Shown here: one piece after another, positions 7,510-16,062 of the stretch
Position numbering within the stretch: position 1 is the first letter of the stretch
How the letters are laid out: the number at the start of each line of letters is the position of its first letter
IMG/VR virus record: IMGVR_UViG_3300037042_004723
Span: 124,001-188,000 of that record
Reading direction: 5' to 3' (one strand)
From: a virus
Length of the DNA stretch: 64,000 nucleotides
Notes under the pieces: generated by a model
Databases searched by the model: none
The model's input: the letters and a program-made list of their open reading frames with translations, nothing else
What the model was told of the DNA's origin: nothing
Position numbers and translations under genes: made by a program

Positions 7510-9158
7510 TGTTGAAAAGAAATTCATGGATTGACACGGTCCAGCTGCTGCGTGCCGGTCAATTGAAGGAGATCATGCTGGAGACGACCGAACTGGCGAG
7601 GCCTGGCAATATTGGCCAAGCTGCTCTTGCCCAGCAGGCCGCTCAGGCCGCTCCAGCCCCGCAGGCCGCTCCAGACCCGCGCCTGGCTATGCCGTCACCA
7701 GGCGCCCCAGATCCACTGGCCGCCCAGGCGCCGCCAGCGCAGCAGCAACCGGCTTGGGCCAAGTGGGGGGCTGTTCCGGGGAAGACCGAGCTGCATAGTA
7801 CCGAACCAAGCTTGGCGTCGAGAACCAGGCCGGACTTGGCCCAACCAGCCGAGCGTCACTCGTCTTTTCATAAGGCATATCACGACAAGGCAGCGACTAA
7901 TAAGTCACTGGCCAGACTCATGTCCGCCGGCAACGTCAATCTCGTTTATCATGGACAATTAGACAGCGGGCACAATTATATAGCTAAGCCAGTATCCGGC
8001 ATGTGGCACCGTCACCAAAAGACTGGCCAGATGGATCCGTATACTCTGAATCAGTACACGCAAGATCAGCCGAACATGGCCAATCGCCATGACGCGACAT
8101 ACGAATTGATGTCGGCCATGGGGGCTCATCATATGGTTACGCCAGGCATGCAGACGAATATGCATCAGCGTCATCAGTTTGGAGGCCCGGATCCGGACCC
8201 GAATGCGGATAAATTTCAGCGCAGGGAAATGGCCAGCGGCGTTGCTGGCGAATCTGCTCACGTAAATGAGTTCGTGCCCGGACTGGTGATGGCGGGAAAA
8301 TCTTCTAGTGGAGAGCTAGGCAAAGTTGACGCAGAGCATCGTCTTCATGGAATGGTTGCCCATTTGCTTTTTGGTAATCAGGATGGACACCATGAAAATG
8401 TGATGATTCATCAGAAGACCGGCCACCCGGTACTGATCGACCACGACATGGCGCTGGATTCCGTCAATTCCCGTGGAAACATGATGAGGTACGGCGCTCA
8501 CTCGGTTAAGTCAGTATTCTCGCCGGGGGGCATCCTTGACTATCAGGCTAAATTGCCCAGGGATAGTAACGGTCAAATAATTCCAGTTGGGAAAAATTAT
8601 CCGCCCAGGATGAGAGAGGTGCTCGATAGAGTTGCCGACGGCTATTATACCGAGGGGCCTGGTAAGTTAAACCTGTCACCGGGAGATCACGCAGACCTCC
8701 AGCATCACGCCCGCGACTTGCTGACCCATGGCCTTGAGGACACCCTTGATAGAAGAGTTGACATTTACAACCCGCATAAGGCGAAGAAGGCCGCTCCGGC
8801 GAAGAAGGCCGCTCCGGCGGCAGTAGCTCCGGCGAAGAAGGCCGCTCCGGCGGCAGTAGCTCCGGCGAAGAAGGCCGCTCCGGCGGCAGTAGCTCCGGCG
8901 AAGAAGGCCGCTCCGGCGGCAGTAGCTCCGGCGGCAGTAGCTCCGGCGGCAGCCGCTAAGGCTCTTAAGCAGCGTAAGAAGCCGGAGCCGCGAAAGCGTC
9001 CCCCGGTGACAGAGAAACCGGCAGCACAAGCCAAGGCGCCGTTGCACCACGGGTCGGTTCAGCGAGCACTTGACGATATCAGGGTTAAGCCGGACAATTC
9101 TGTTCAGAGGGCGCTCAAGGGCATCAGGTTCAGCGCGCCTGGCAAGGGGAAAAAGTAG
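7509..9158 (+). CDS. PI3/4-kinase or HipA-like protein with a histone-like tail, 549 aa
   Basis: The order is an N-terminal Ala/Pro/Gln-rich linker (residues 35-85), a kinase-like fold, then a basic Ala/Lys/Pro tail. The fold has a candidate ATP lysine (YIAKPVSG). It also has a catalytic loop GNQDGHHEN (289-297) followed by VLIDHD (308-313). These keep the Asp, Asn and metal-binding Asp expected of an active PI3/4-kinase-like or HipA-like enzyme. The tail holds four AKKAAPAAVAP repeats resembling histone H1 tails, then QRKKPEPRKRPP, so nucleic-acid binding is likely. The substrate is unknown. It is the only member of the three that looks catalytically complete. Confidence 0.7.
   Translation: MLKRNSWIDTVQLLRAGQLKEIMLETTELARPGNIGQAALAQQAAQAAPAPQAAPDPRLAMPSPGAPDPLAAQAPPAQQQPAWAKWGAVPGKTELHSTEPSLASRTRPDLAQPAERHSSFHKAYHDKAATNKSLARLMSAGNVNLVYHGQLDSGHNYIAKPVSGMWHRHQKTGQMDPYTLNQYTQDQPNMANRHDATYELMSAMGAHHMVTPGMQTNMHQRHQFGGPDPDPNADKFQRREMASGVAGESAHVNEFVPGLVMAGKSSSGELGKVDAEHRLHGMVAHLLFGNQDGHHENVMIHQKTGHPVLIDHDMALDSVNSRGNMMRYGAHSVKSVFSPGGILDYQAKLPRDSNGQIIPVGKNYPPRMREVLDRVADGYYTEGPGKLNLSPGDHADLQHHARDLLTHGLEDTLDRRVDIYNPHKAKKAAPAKKAAPAAVAPAKKAAPAAVAPAKKAAPAAVAPAKKAAPAAVAPAAVAPAAAAKALKQRKKPEPRKRPPVTEKPAAQAKAPLHHGSVQRALDDIRVKPDNSVQRALKGIRFSAPGKGKK
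8781..8951 (+). repeat. 33-base tandem repeat encoding AKKAAPAAVAP
   Basis: A partial unit at 8781-8798 is followed by four exact 33-base copies (8799-8930) and then shorter AAVAP repeats. It lies in frame inside the kinase-like gene. The copies look identical at the DNA level, so the array is recent or homogenised and may vary in copy number between isolates. Confidence 0.95.
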
Positions 9159-9464
9159 ATGAAATTTTTGATTACGTCATCGGTTGAGACGGGCAGGGTT
9201 GATCAGATTCTGTGGAAGGAAGGGGATATCGTCGTGTCCAAGACGCTGTACAGAGACGGCACCCAAGAAAAGAGGACAACCTATCACGCTACGTTGTTTG
9301 ATGCCGCCGGAGAAATGGGCAACGGGTACAGCAGCTCTCGCCTTGTGGATGTTGCTGATGTTAGGTCTGCGGAGAAGTATCTAGGCAAGTCGTCCGACTT
9401 GGTCAATGCATTGCCGGAGCAGGACATTTATGCCCCCGACGAGCCAAGCATCAACGCTTCGTAG
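9159..9464 (+). CDS. Small protein of kinase-like unit 3, 101 aa
   Basis: It starts directly after the TAG of the 549-aa gene and overlaps the next gene by about 35 bases. It is similar in size and position to the small proteins at 5317 and 7255, but I see only weak sequence resemblance (a WKEGD..SKTLYRDG segment). It is predicted to be an alpha-beta protein with an acidic C-terminus. It could be a diverged paralogue or an unrelated gene in the equivalent slot. Confidence 0.6.
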   Translation: MKFLITSSVETGRVDQILWKEGDIVVSKTLYRDGTQEKRTTYHATLFDAAGEMGNGYSSSRLVDVADVRSAEKYLGKSSDLVNALPEQDIYAPDEPSINAS

Positions 9465-10767
9465 TGTATTCGGGGCCCTTTCCCAAAATCCGCCAGGCCT
9501 GTCAGCGCGACTAAACGACAAGCCTTCCATAGACGATACAACACCAGCTCTCGACGAGCTTCCGGCAACCCCTGTTCTTCATGAGAAGACCGGGGTTGTC
9601 TTGTTGCCGGCCGCCAGGATCGATGGCTCGGTTACCGATTCGTCATGGAGCATCGGTGAGCCAGCCCTCTGGACTTGGCTACGCACGGCTCCAATTGAGC
9701 ATCTTGAGGAGCGAGTACAGGATGGACTAGGTGGGTCGTTTTGGGTTCGATGTCGGAACCAAGAAGGAGAGCTGCGAAGTGCTGTTCTTCGTTTTGATAC
9801 CGTTGGATTTGATACGATTTATGAGGCATGGGGCCAGGAATATGGCCTTTCCGTCGAGAACCATGACGTCCTAAGACGCGAGCAGGCTGCTTACGAGATT
9901 GCCAAGGGGATCGGATGCGAAGATCTGCTGCCTCCGATAGCCATCAGAGAGGCGAATCTTGTTCCTTTGATTTCCGATGCAGTCAGGGACAAGGTTGCCG
10001 CCGAGCTTGGTATCGATCAGATACTCGTGGACGAGACGTTTGGCGTCATTGCCGCACTGCAGGCGACTCCGTTAAACGCCCGCAATTTTGTCGAGTACTG
10101 GGCGACCCTGGGGCCAGATGCCACCAACAGGTGGGCGAGGTCGTCAAGCGCACTCAGGCACGGCCTTTATCGAATGATTGCTTTGGACTTTGTGCTCGGA
10201 ACTGGAAATCGATCGCTGGCCGACTTTCTCTTCAATGAGGCTTCCGGGTCGGTGGTTGCCTATGGATTTGGTGTAACCCTGCCAAGTCCGACTGCTACAG
10301 CGGATGGATATCTTGCCCATAGAGCGCGCGGATGGGGCAGGCGACTCGCTGGTCCACTCGAAGAGCCAGCCCCTGGTTCCCCACCGTTTGGATCTGACAC
10401 GTCATTCCTGATTCATGGATTTGGCGATCGTGAGCGGGCCGAATGCTTGATGACGTTCAAGCAGATGTCCAAGGCTGCCGACGAGACGATCGTAGGACTT
10501 TTGTGTCGAATCATGATCGAGGTCGGCGTTCCGGTTGAACACGTTGCGGGCTTTGTCGCTAGGCTTTCCTTCCTTCAGGAAGATCCAGAGTCGGTTATCA
10601 GTAACCAATTCGACTTCGTCAGAAGCATCCTGGTTCCGATGCGGCGTGGTTACGGATTTGAGGCTGGGCGCAACGCCAAGATGGTCGAAACCGTCAATCA
10701 GATCATGACGACGGCATCCGGCCAGGAGTACGACTTCGCTTCTGCGATGCAGGCCCAGCAGGGATAG
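9430..10767 (+). CDS. Kinase-fold pseudokinase-like protein, unit 3, 445 aa
   Basis: I chose ATG 9430 because AGGA at 9421-9424 fits it; an in-frame ATG also exists at 9406. The N-lobe helix RREQAAYEIAKGIGCEDLLP is the segment that recalls PI3/4-kinase-like families. The candidate lysine is replaced (SAVLRFD). The catalytic loop reads GTGNRSLAD (residues 257-265 from this start), with Asp changed to Asn, and the following VVAYGF lacks the metal Asp. It aligns well with the protein at 5616 (ALDFV.G..RS..D, VVAYG). It is most likely catalytically dead. Confidence 0.6.
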   Translation: MPPTSQASTLRSVFGALSQNPPGLSARLNDKPSIDDTTPALDELPATPVLHEKTGVVLLPAARIDGSVTDSSWSIGEPALWTWLRTAPIEHLEERVQDGLGGSFWVRCRNQEGELRSAVLRFDTVGFDTIYEAWGQEYGLSVENHDVLRREQAAYEIAKGIGCEDLLPPIAIREANLVPLISDAVRDKVAAELGIDQILVDETFGVIAALQATPLNARNFVEYWATLGPDATNRWARSSSALRHGLYRMIALDFVLGTGNRSLADFLFNEASGSVVAYGFGVTLPSPTATADGYLAHRARGWGRRLAGPLEEPAPGSPPFGSDTSFLIHGFGDRERAECLMTFKQMSKAADETIVGLLCRIMIEVGVPVEHVAGFVARLSFLQEDPESVISNQFDFVRSILVPMRRGYGFEAGRNAKMVETVNQIMTTASGQEYDFASAMQAQQG

Positions 10768-10769
10768 CT

Positions 10770-10785
10770 GCGCAAACACTTGCGC
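10770..10785 (+). terminator. Short hairpin after the kinase-like module
   Basis: GCGCAA, loop ACAC, TTGCGC, just after the stop codon at 10767. There is no clear T-run. The same 16-base palindrome, with one base changed, occurs at 45920-45935. It may be a weak terminator or a protein-binding site. Confidence 0.4.
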
Positions 10786-10812
10786 TGGTGTCTATTGCAA
10801 CATCATCTGCAA

Positions 10813-10852
10813 TTGAGCTGGATTGCGTTTTTAGCTAAGATCTTGGTAGGTT
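10813..10852 (+). promoter_or_regulatory. Promoter region for the terminase block
   Basis: Two overlapping sigma70-like arrangements are visible: TTGAGC (10813-10818), 17 bases, TAAGAT (10836-10841); and TTGCGT (10823-10828), 18 bases, TAGGTT (10847-10852). The first coding ATG is about 50 bases downstream, so this transcript would have a leader. Confidence 0.5.
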
Positions 10853-10901
10853 CTGTGACCATCAATGATGTGGTCAGGTAAACTTTTACCAAGGTATGGT
10901 G

Positions 10902-11666
10902 ATGTCCAACAACGGCACTCGTAGACCGTCTATTCGACCAGTAAGCCGTGAGCCGAAGAAGGCTGCGTCCGCGCTTCAGGATTGCCGGTGCTTTGAGGAA
11001 GTTGAGCGCAGGACCAGGATGGGATGGCCATCCTCGGATCTGGCCAAATTTATCCAAGAAGATAGCCAGGAGCTAGTTCACCTGAGCCAGTCATACGTCA
11101 GGAAGATGGTGGACGACTTCAGGAAGACCATCCCACCAGCCGAGCTGTTGCTGACGACGCAGAACACGACCGTAGCGATGCATTCGGCCCAGAAGGTTGC
11201 GAACGGCATGGAGGAGCTGGCTAAGCTTAGCGAGCTGTATGACCTCCAGATGGATCGCATCAAGATCGACGTTGAGAACGAGAAGAAGATCAATAAGCTC
11301 TTCCAGACGACGGGCCGAGAGATCTTCTATGCGATGAAGATTCTCAAGCAGACGTCAGACCTGAAGATGGATCTGGGTCTGGCCAAGCGGCAACTTGGAG
11401 AGGTGTCCGTGTCCGGGCAGGCGGCTGTTCAGATTGGTGATCGATACACTGATGGGGTCGGCAGGGTGATGGCTGATCCGGACAGTCGGCGGAAGGTGCT
11501 TGGCATGGTGGAGACGCTCATGTCTCTAGGTGCCAAGGCCAACCTAGACGCCACCGAGATTGTCAGAAGCGCAACCACGTTTGTGGCCGATGACGTCATT
11601 GACATCGAACCTTCAGCATCCGCTGAGTTGCCAAATGATGAGCAGCCAGAGGGCGCAGAAGAGTAG
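10902..11666 (+). CDS. Probable small terminase subunit, 254 aa
   Basis: It lies immediately upstream of the large terminase with a two-base gap, the usual place for TerS. Residues about 30-70 form a helix-turn-helix-like segment (RMGWPSSDLAKFIQED, SQSYVRKMVDDFRK). A long charged helical region follows (about 100-165) that could form the oligomerising coiled coil, then an acidic tail. TerS recognises the packaging site and stimulates TerL. AAGG at 10891-10894 favours ATG 10902 over ATG 10896. The call rests mainly on position and architecture; no family signature is certain. Confidence 0.55.
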   Translation: MSNNGTRRPSIRPVSREPKKAASALQDCRCFEEVERRTRMGWPSSDLAKFIQEDSQELVHLSQSYVRKMVDDFRKTIPPAELLLTTQNTTVAMHSAQKVANGMEELAKLSELYDLQMDRIKIDVENEKKINKLFQTTGREIFYAMKILKQTSDLKMDLGLAKRQLGEVSVSGQAAVQIGDRYTDGVGRVMADPDSRRKVLGMVETLMSLGAKANLDATEIVRSATTFVADDVIDIEPSASAELPNDEQPEGAEE

Positions 11667-11668
11667 TC

Positions 11669-14600
11669 ATGGCCATCAGGGATCTTGGTGGGAGAGTTCG
11701 CAGCGAGCAGACGAAGGACGAGGTGCTTCGTCTGCTGAGGACTGAATTTGCGAACCTGAGCGACGAAGAAAAGCAGGCGGTGATGCTCTGCCTGAAGGAG
11801 CTTGATGACCCGGCGTTCAACGACATGGAGGCCAATGGGGAGGTCGCCCCTACGAGGATCTACGATGTCTTGACCGAGGCTGAATATATTCGCAAGCCAG
11901 TCGACATCGAGACGTTCGTCAGAGATCCATATTATCTCGGGAAGACCTGCGATGTTCTCTATCCGAAGCTTCTCGACGATATGAAGGAGCTGTTTGGCGG
12001 TCACTACCGAGAGACCATCCTGAGCGGTAGCATCGGTTGGGGGAAGTGCCTGGATTCATTGACAGAACTATATAACACGAAGACCGGGAGGCGAGAGCTT
12101 ATTTCCGACGTATCGGACCTTGGCGTCGCCTCGATGGTCGACGGGGGCGGAATAGAGCCCAGGGATGCGTCCTGCTTCAAGTCGGGCAGGAAGCGGTGCG
12201 TCAGGGTTGCGCTGGCCGACGGGAAGTCGATCGTTGCCAGCAACGACCACAGAATCTTCACTGCGCGAGGGTGGGTGGGGGCGTCTAAGCTTGGCTGTGA
12301 CGACTTGGTCGCCACTCCAAGGAAGCTGCCAGATCCGGACTCAACAACCGACGTTGCCGATTCCGTTGTGAAGCTGGTGGCGTACCTGTTGGCCGACGGA
12401 GGGTGTACCGGGCCGACGACGTTCACCAACGCCTGCGAGGATGTACTTGTTGAGTTCTGTGAGCTTGTCAACGAGCTTGGCGACAGCTCTCAGTATGACA
12501 AGTGGCACCGGCACATAGAGACTGGTGTTGCCATCGTCGATGATGGCAACAGCGGGATGGCCCTGACACTGAGGGCTAGTGGGGTCAGGCACCTGGTTAC
12601 AAGGTACGGGTGTGACAAGAAGTCGATCGACAAGCGTATTCCTGCCGAGTTCTATGGGTTGCCAAGGAACCAGGTTGCTCTCTTTTTGAACCGATTCTGG
12701 GCGTGCGACGGGTCGTTTTCCGTGGCATCGCCCAGGAAGGTTGAGATTGGGCTGGGATCCGAGGGGCTCGTAGATGACTTGATGTTCTTGTTGCTTCGCC
12801 TTGGGATTCAGTCGCGCAAGTACTACAAGAAAAAATCTTGCACTTACAAGGGAGAGAAGAAGTGGTTCGACTCGTGGTGCCTTACGGTAACGGACAGGGA
12901 TGGCATCATTAGCTTTCTGGACGCCGTTGGACCAGTGGTTGGCAAGGTCGATAAGTGCATGGCGCTGCGTGCGGCGTGCGAGGCCGTCAAGTCGAATCCG
13001 AACTGCGATGTTGTTCCGGTTGGCAATGCGGAGCTGCTTGAGATAAGGTCTGAGCTTGGCTCTCGTGGCGGAGGGCTTTCCGCTAGGTTTGGATGTCCAG
13101 AGGGGCAGCTGTTCTCTCGCCAGCGATTTGAGAAGCTTTGTTCTGAGTATGAGTACGTCGGCAAGTATTCGTGGCTGGCCGGGTCGGATATCTACTGGTC
13201 GAAGATCAAGGAGGTCGTCGATGTTGGAGACCGCGATGTCTACGACCTGACGGTCCCAGGTACCGAGAATTTTGTTGCGAACAACATAGTGGTTCACAAC
13301 AGTTTCTTTGCGTCCATCGCAGCCTGTCGGATCATCTACGAGCTGTCGTGCATGCGAGATCCGCACAAGAGCTTCGGCATCGGTAAGGGCACCGACATCA
13401 CGATGGTCGTTCTTTCTGTCAAGGAAGACCTAGCGATCAAGGTCGCCTTCGAAAACATCGCAAATAAGATCAAGGAAAGCGATTATTTCAAGGAGAACTT
13501 CCCCTTCAAGCCGATGAAGAAGGAGATCATCTTCCCCAGTAAGATCCAGATCGCAGCTCGTGCCTCAACGGATAGCGCAGCACTCGGTCTCAACGTCTTC
13601 GCGGCTTGGATTGACGAGTCCAACTTCATGCAGCCCATGAAGAAGAAGGGCGGGATCGAAAGTCGCGTCGGGAACATGGATCGAGCCCAGTTCCTCTACG
13701 ACCAGCTTATTCGTCGTATGAAGTCTCGCTTCCAGCGCCACGGCAAGTTGCCAGGCATGATGATCGTGGTGTCGTCGAAGCAGACGCGCGATGACTTCAC
13801 GGCCAAGCGGATCAAGGACTCCAAGGACGACCCAACCGTCTTCGTTCGCGACTATGCAACCTGGCACGTGAAGCCGGATGGGATTTACTCCAAGGAGACG
13901 TTTTATGTCCTCGTGGGAAACGACTTGGTCCCGTCTAAGGTCCTCACACCTGAGGAGATCGACGTCACCAGGGATAAGCTACAGGACGGGATGCTCATCA
14001 TTGATGTCCCTATCGACTTCAAGAACGATTTCACGAGCAATATCGAAGACTCCATTCGAGACATTGCCGGCGTCGAGACGGTTTCGGTGTCGCCGTTTAT
14101 CCAGCAGCGAGATCTGATCATCCCGTGCATCGACGTTAATCGTCAGCATCCGTTTACCGTTGAGGAGTGGGTCCCCACCGAGCACGGAAAGTTCGTGTGG
14201 TCGAGGCTGGCCAGACAGGTGGAAGTCCGCGACGGCGCTTCGATTAGTCGAGAATGGCAGCCGTTGTTTCACCAGGGCGCCGCCAGGCATATTCACATCG
14301 ATCCATCGCTCAACTCCGATGCGACCGGGTTCGCTGTTGGCTGTGTCACTGGGTACAAGACGGTCGTTCGCCGTGACGAGGAGACGCGCGAGCAGTACAC
14401 AGAGCGAGCCCCTGAGATCTGGGTAGACTTCATGCTTCGCATCAAGCCTCCCATTGGGGGCGAGATTGATCACGGTCTTGTTCGGTCGCTCGTCTATCAG
14501 ATGCAGGCTAAGGGGTTTTCGATCAGCCTAATCACGATGGACCAGTTCAATTGCCTAGTTGCCGGTACGATGGTGCCTACGGCACGCGGGATACTGCCGA

Positions 14601-16060
14601 TCGAGCAGGTCGTTGTCGGGGACATCGTTCAGTCGCGCATCGGTCCTCGTCCGGTCGAGAACACCTGGAACTACGGGGAGAGGGAGACGATCAAGATCGT
14701 CACTCAGGATGGCGATGTTCTTGAGGGGACGCCGAATCACAGGATTGAGATCCAGGTTGGGTGGACCAAGGAGCACCAGAACGAGTACGGGTGGACGAGG
14801 GACCCTGTCTGGGAGTGGAAAACGCTGTCCGAGCTGTCGGTGGGCGATGTGGTCCACATGGCCGATCAGCCGGTCTCCCTTGACCCGCCGGACGTAGAGC
14901 TGAGCGGGTGCAAGGAAGACTTCGGGTGGACGAGTCCGCGTGGCCTGATCGGCAACTGGACGCTGCCGTCAAAGATGACGCCTGAATTGGCCGAGTTCCT
15001 TGGCCTGCTGTGGGGCGACGGCGACGTCTCTGACAAGCTGATCAGGCTGACGTTCCACGTGGACGACACGGAGGACGTCCAAGCGAAGTTCATTGGCCTT
15101 TTCGGTGAATGCCCAGCTGTCGAGGTTAGTCGTCTGACGGACAAATGCGCGTCCGTTCGTTTTGGATCCACGTGGGTGTGCCGATGGATGGCGCACAACG
15201 GCCTGGTCAAGCCGACGATCCCTGATGCCGTCATGCGTTCAAGCAAGGCAGTCAAGTCGGCGTTCCTAAGGGGACTTTTCTCTGCCGACGGCGCGGTCAG
15301 CAAGATTGACGGAGAGATCTCTCTGGGAACGTCGGTGAGATGCCTCGCTGAGCAGGTGCGGCTAATTCTCCGCGCCGACTTTGGGATTGAGAGCTGCCTG
15401 GTGACCACGGAGAAGAAGTACAAGAGCCAGCAGGCGATGCCAGGGTGGCACGGTGGGCTTCACTACGTAGTGTCCGTTCGTGGCCCCAGGAGGCGGTTCC
15501 AGGAGAGAGTCGGGTTCTGCTATCGGGGCAAGTCAGAGATGCTGGCGAGACATGTCGAGGTGAATGGGCGCCGCAAGTTCTCGAAGATTGTCGACATCGA
15601 GCATGGGTTCGGAGAGGTGTTCGACATTCAGGTTGCAGACGACCCGTCGTACATCGCGAATGGGTTCGTTTCGCACAATTCGGCAAGCTCTCTGCAGACA
15701 TTTGCCACTAAGGGAATTACGGCCGAGCGCCTGTCCGTAGATAAGCCGATGGATGCGTACGATATCCTTAAGACAGCTATCTACGAGAACAGGCTCAGCT
15801 TCTACGGATACAATCCGTTGCTTGAAGAGTTGCGGTGGATCCAGAAAGACAACATCCGCAACAAGGTGGACCACCCACAGGGCAAATCCAAGGATCTCGC
15901 GGACGCCCTGGCTGGTATCGTCTTCTCGTTGACGACGATGTATCACGGCCCCCCGATGGGGGTGTACAAGGGGATATCGCAGTTCAATGACCCGGTAGCC
16001 GAGGAACAGCGAGAGATCGTAGAAGAGGACTTCCCCCTGCTACCTTTTCTGCAAGGATGA
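11669..16060 (+). CDS. terL: Large terminase subunit with two inteins, 1463-aa precursor
   Basis: Removing both inteins leaves about 669 aa, normal for TerL. The ATPase Walker A motif is GSIGWGK joined to Ser only after intein 1 is excised. Walker B is AAWIDES (Asp649-Glu650 of the precursor). The RNase H-like nuclease domain shows HIDPSLNSDATG, then TMDQFN joined to SASS across intein 2, and finally GKSKDLADALAG with the last catalytic Asp. TerL cuts concatemeric DNA and pumps it into the prohead through the portal encoded at 18551. Both activities depend on splicing. It ends in an overlap with the next gene. Confidence 0.93.
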   Translation: MAIRDLGGRVRSEQTKDEVLRLLRTEFANLSDEEKQAVMLCLKELDDPAFNDMEANGEVAPTRIYDVLTEAEYIRKPVDIETFVRDPYYLGKTCDVLYPKLLDDMKELFGGHYRETILSGSIGWGKCLDSLTELYNTKTGRRELISDVSDLGVASMVDGGGIEPRDASCFKSGRKRCVRVALADGKSIVASNDHRIFTARGWVGASKLGCDDLVATPRKLPDPDSTTDVADSVVKLVAYLLADGGCTGPTTFTNACEDVLVEFCELVNELGDSSQYDKWHRHIETGVAIVDDGNSGMALTLRASGVRHLVTRYGCDKKSIDKRIPAEFYGLPRNQVALFLNRFWACDGSFSVASPRKVEIGLGSEGLVDDLMFLLLRLGIQSRKYYKKKSCTYKGEKKWFDSWCLTVTDRDGIISFLDAVGPVVGKVDKCMALRAACEAVKSNPNCDVVPVGNAELLEIRSELGSRGGGLSARFGCPEGQLFSRQRFEKLCSEYEYVGKYSWLAGSDIYWSKIKEVVDVGDRDVYDLTVPGTENFVANNIVVHNSFFASIAACRIIYELSCMRDPHKSFGIGKGTDITMVVLSVKEDLAIKVAFENIANKIKESDYFKENFPFKPMKKEIIFPSKIQIAARASTDSAALGLNVFAAWIDESNFMQPMKKKGGIESRVGNMDRAQFLYDQLIRRMKSRFQRHGKLPGMMIVVSSKQTRDDFTAKRIKDSKDDPTVFVRDYATWHVKPDGIYSKETFYVLVGNDLVPSKVLTPEEIDVTRDKLQDGMLIIDVPIDFKNDFTSNIEDSIRDIAGVETVSVSPFIQQRDLIIPCIDVNRQHPFTVEEWVPTEHGKFVWSRLARQVEVRDGASISREWQPLFHQGAARHIHIDPSLNSDATGFAVGCVTGYKTVVRRDEETREQYTERAPEIWVDFMLRIKPPIGGEIDHGLVRSLVYQMQAKGFSISLITMDQFNCLVAGTMVPTARGILPIEQVVVGDIVQSRIGPRPVENTWNYGERETIKIVTQDGDVLEGTPNHRIEIQVGWTKEHQNEYGWTRDPVWEWKTLSELSVGDVVHMADQPVSLDPPDVELSGCKEDFGWTSPRGLIGNWTLPSKMTPELAEFLGLLWGDGDVSDKLIRLTFHVDDTEDVQAKFIGLFGECPAVEVSRLTDKCASVRFGSTWVCRWMAHNGLVKPTIPDAVMRSSKAVKSAFLRGLFSADGAVSKIDGEISLGTSVRCLAEQVRLILRADFGIESCLVTTEKKYKSQQAMPGWHGGLHYVVSVRGPRRRFQERVGFCYRGKSEMLARHVEVNGRRKFSKIVDIEHGFGEVFDIQVADDPSYIANGFVSHNSASSLQTFATKGITAERLSVDKPMDAYDILKTAIYENRLSFYGYNPLLEELRWIQKDNIRNKVDHPQGKSKDLADALAGIVFSLTTMYHGPPMGVYKGISQFNDPVAEEQREIVEEDFPLLPFLQG
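12047..13300 (+). mobile_element. TerL intein 1, LAGLIDADG type, 418 aa, inside Walker A
   Basis: It begins CLDSLTELYNTKTG directly after the P-loop lysine and ends FVANNIVVHN before an extein Ser. Block B has SNDH in place of the common TxxH. Endonuclease helices are LVAYLLADGG and LFLNRFWACDG. The extein junction reconstitutes GSIGWGKS, so the insertion is at the most conserved point of the ATPase, a typical homing-site choice. Confidence 0.93.
14552..15679 (+). mobile_element. TerL intein 2, LAGLIDADG type, 376 aa, in the nuclease domain
   Basis: It begins CLVAGTMVPTARGILPIEQV and ends IANGFVSHN before an extein Ser. Block B has TPNH. Endonuclease helices are LAEFLGLLWGDGDV and FLRGLFSADGAV. 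The site follows ITMDQFN in the RNase H-like nuclease domain, close to a predicted catalytic Asp. All canonical splice residues are present (Cys1, His-Asn end, Ser+1). Confidence 0.93.
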
Positions 16061-16062
16061 TC

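Noticed and set aside
8781-8951. CRISPR-like direct repeats
   Set aside because: The copies are adjacent without spacers and lie in frame in a coding region.
12341-13366. A 341-aa minus-strand frame opposite TerL intein 1
   Set aside because: The plus strand carries intact intein and LAGLIDADG motifs. The minus frame shows no family pattern and no RBS.
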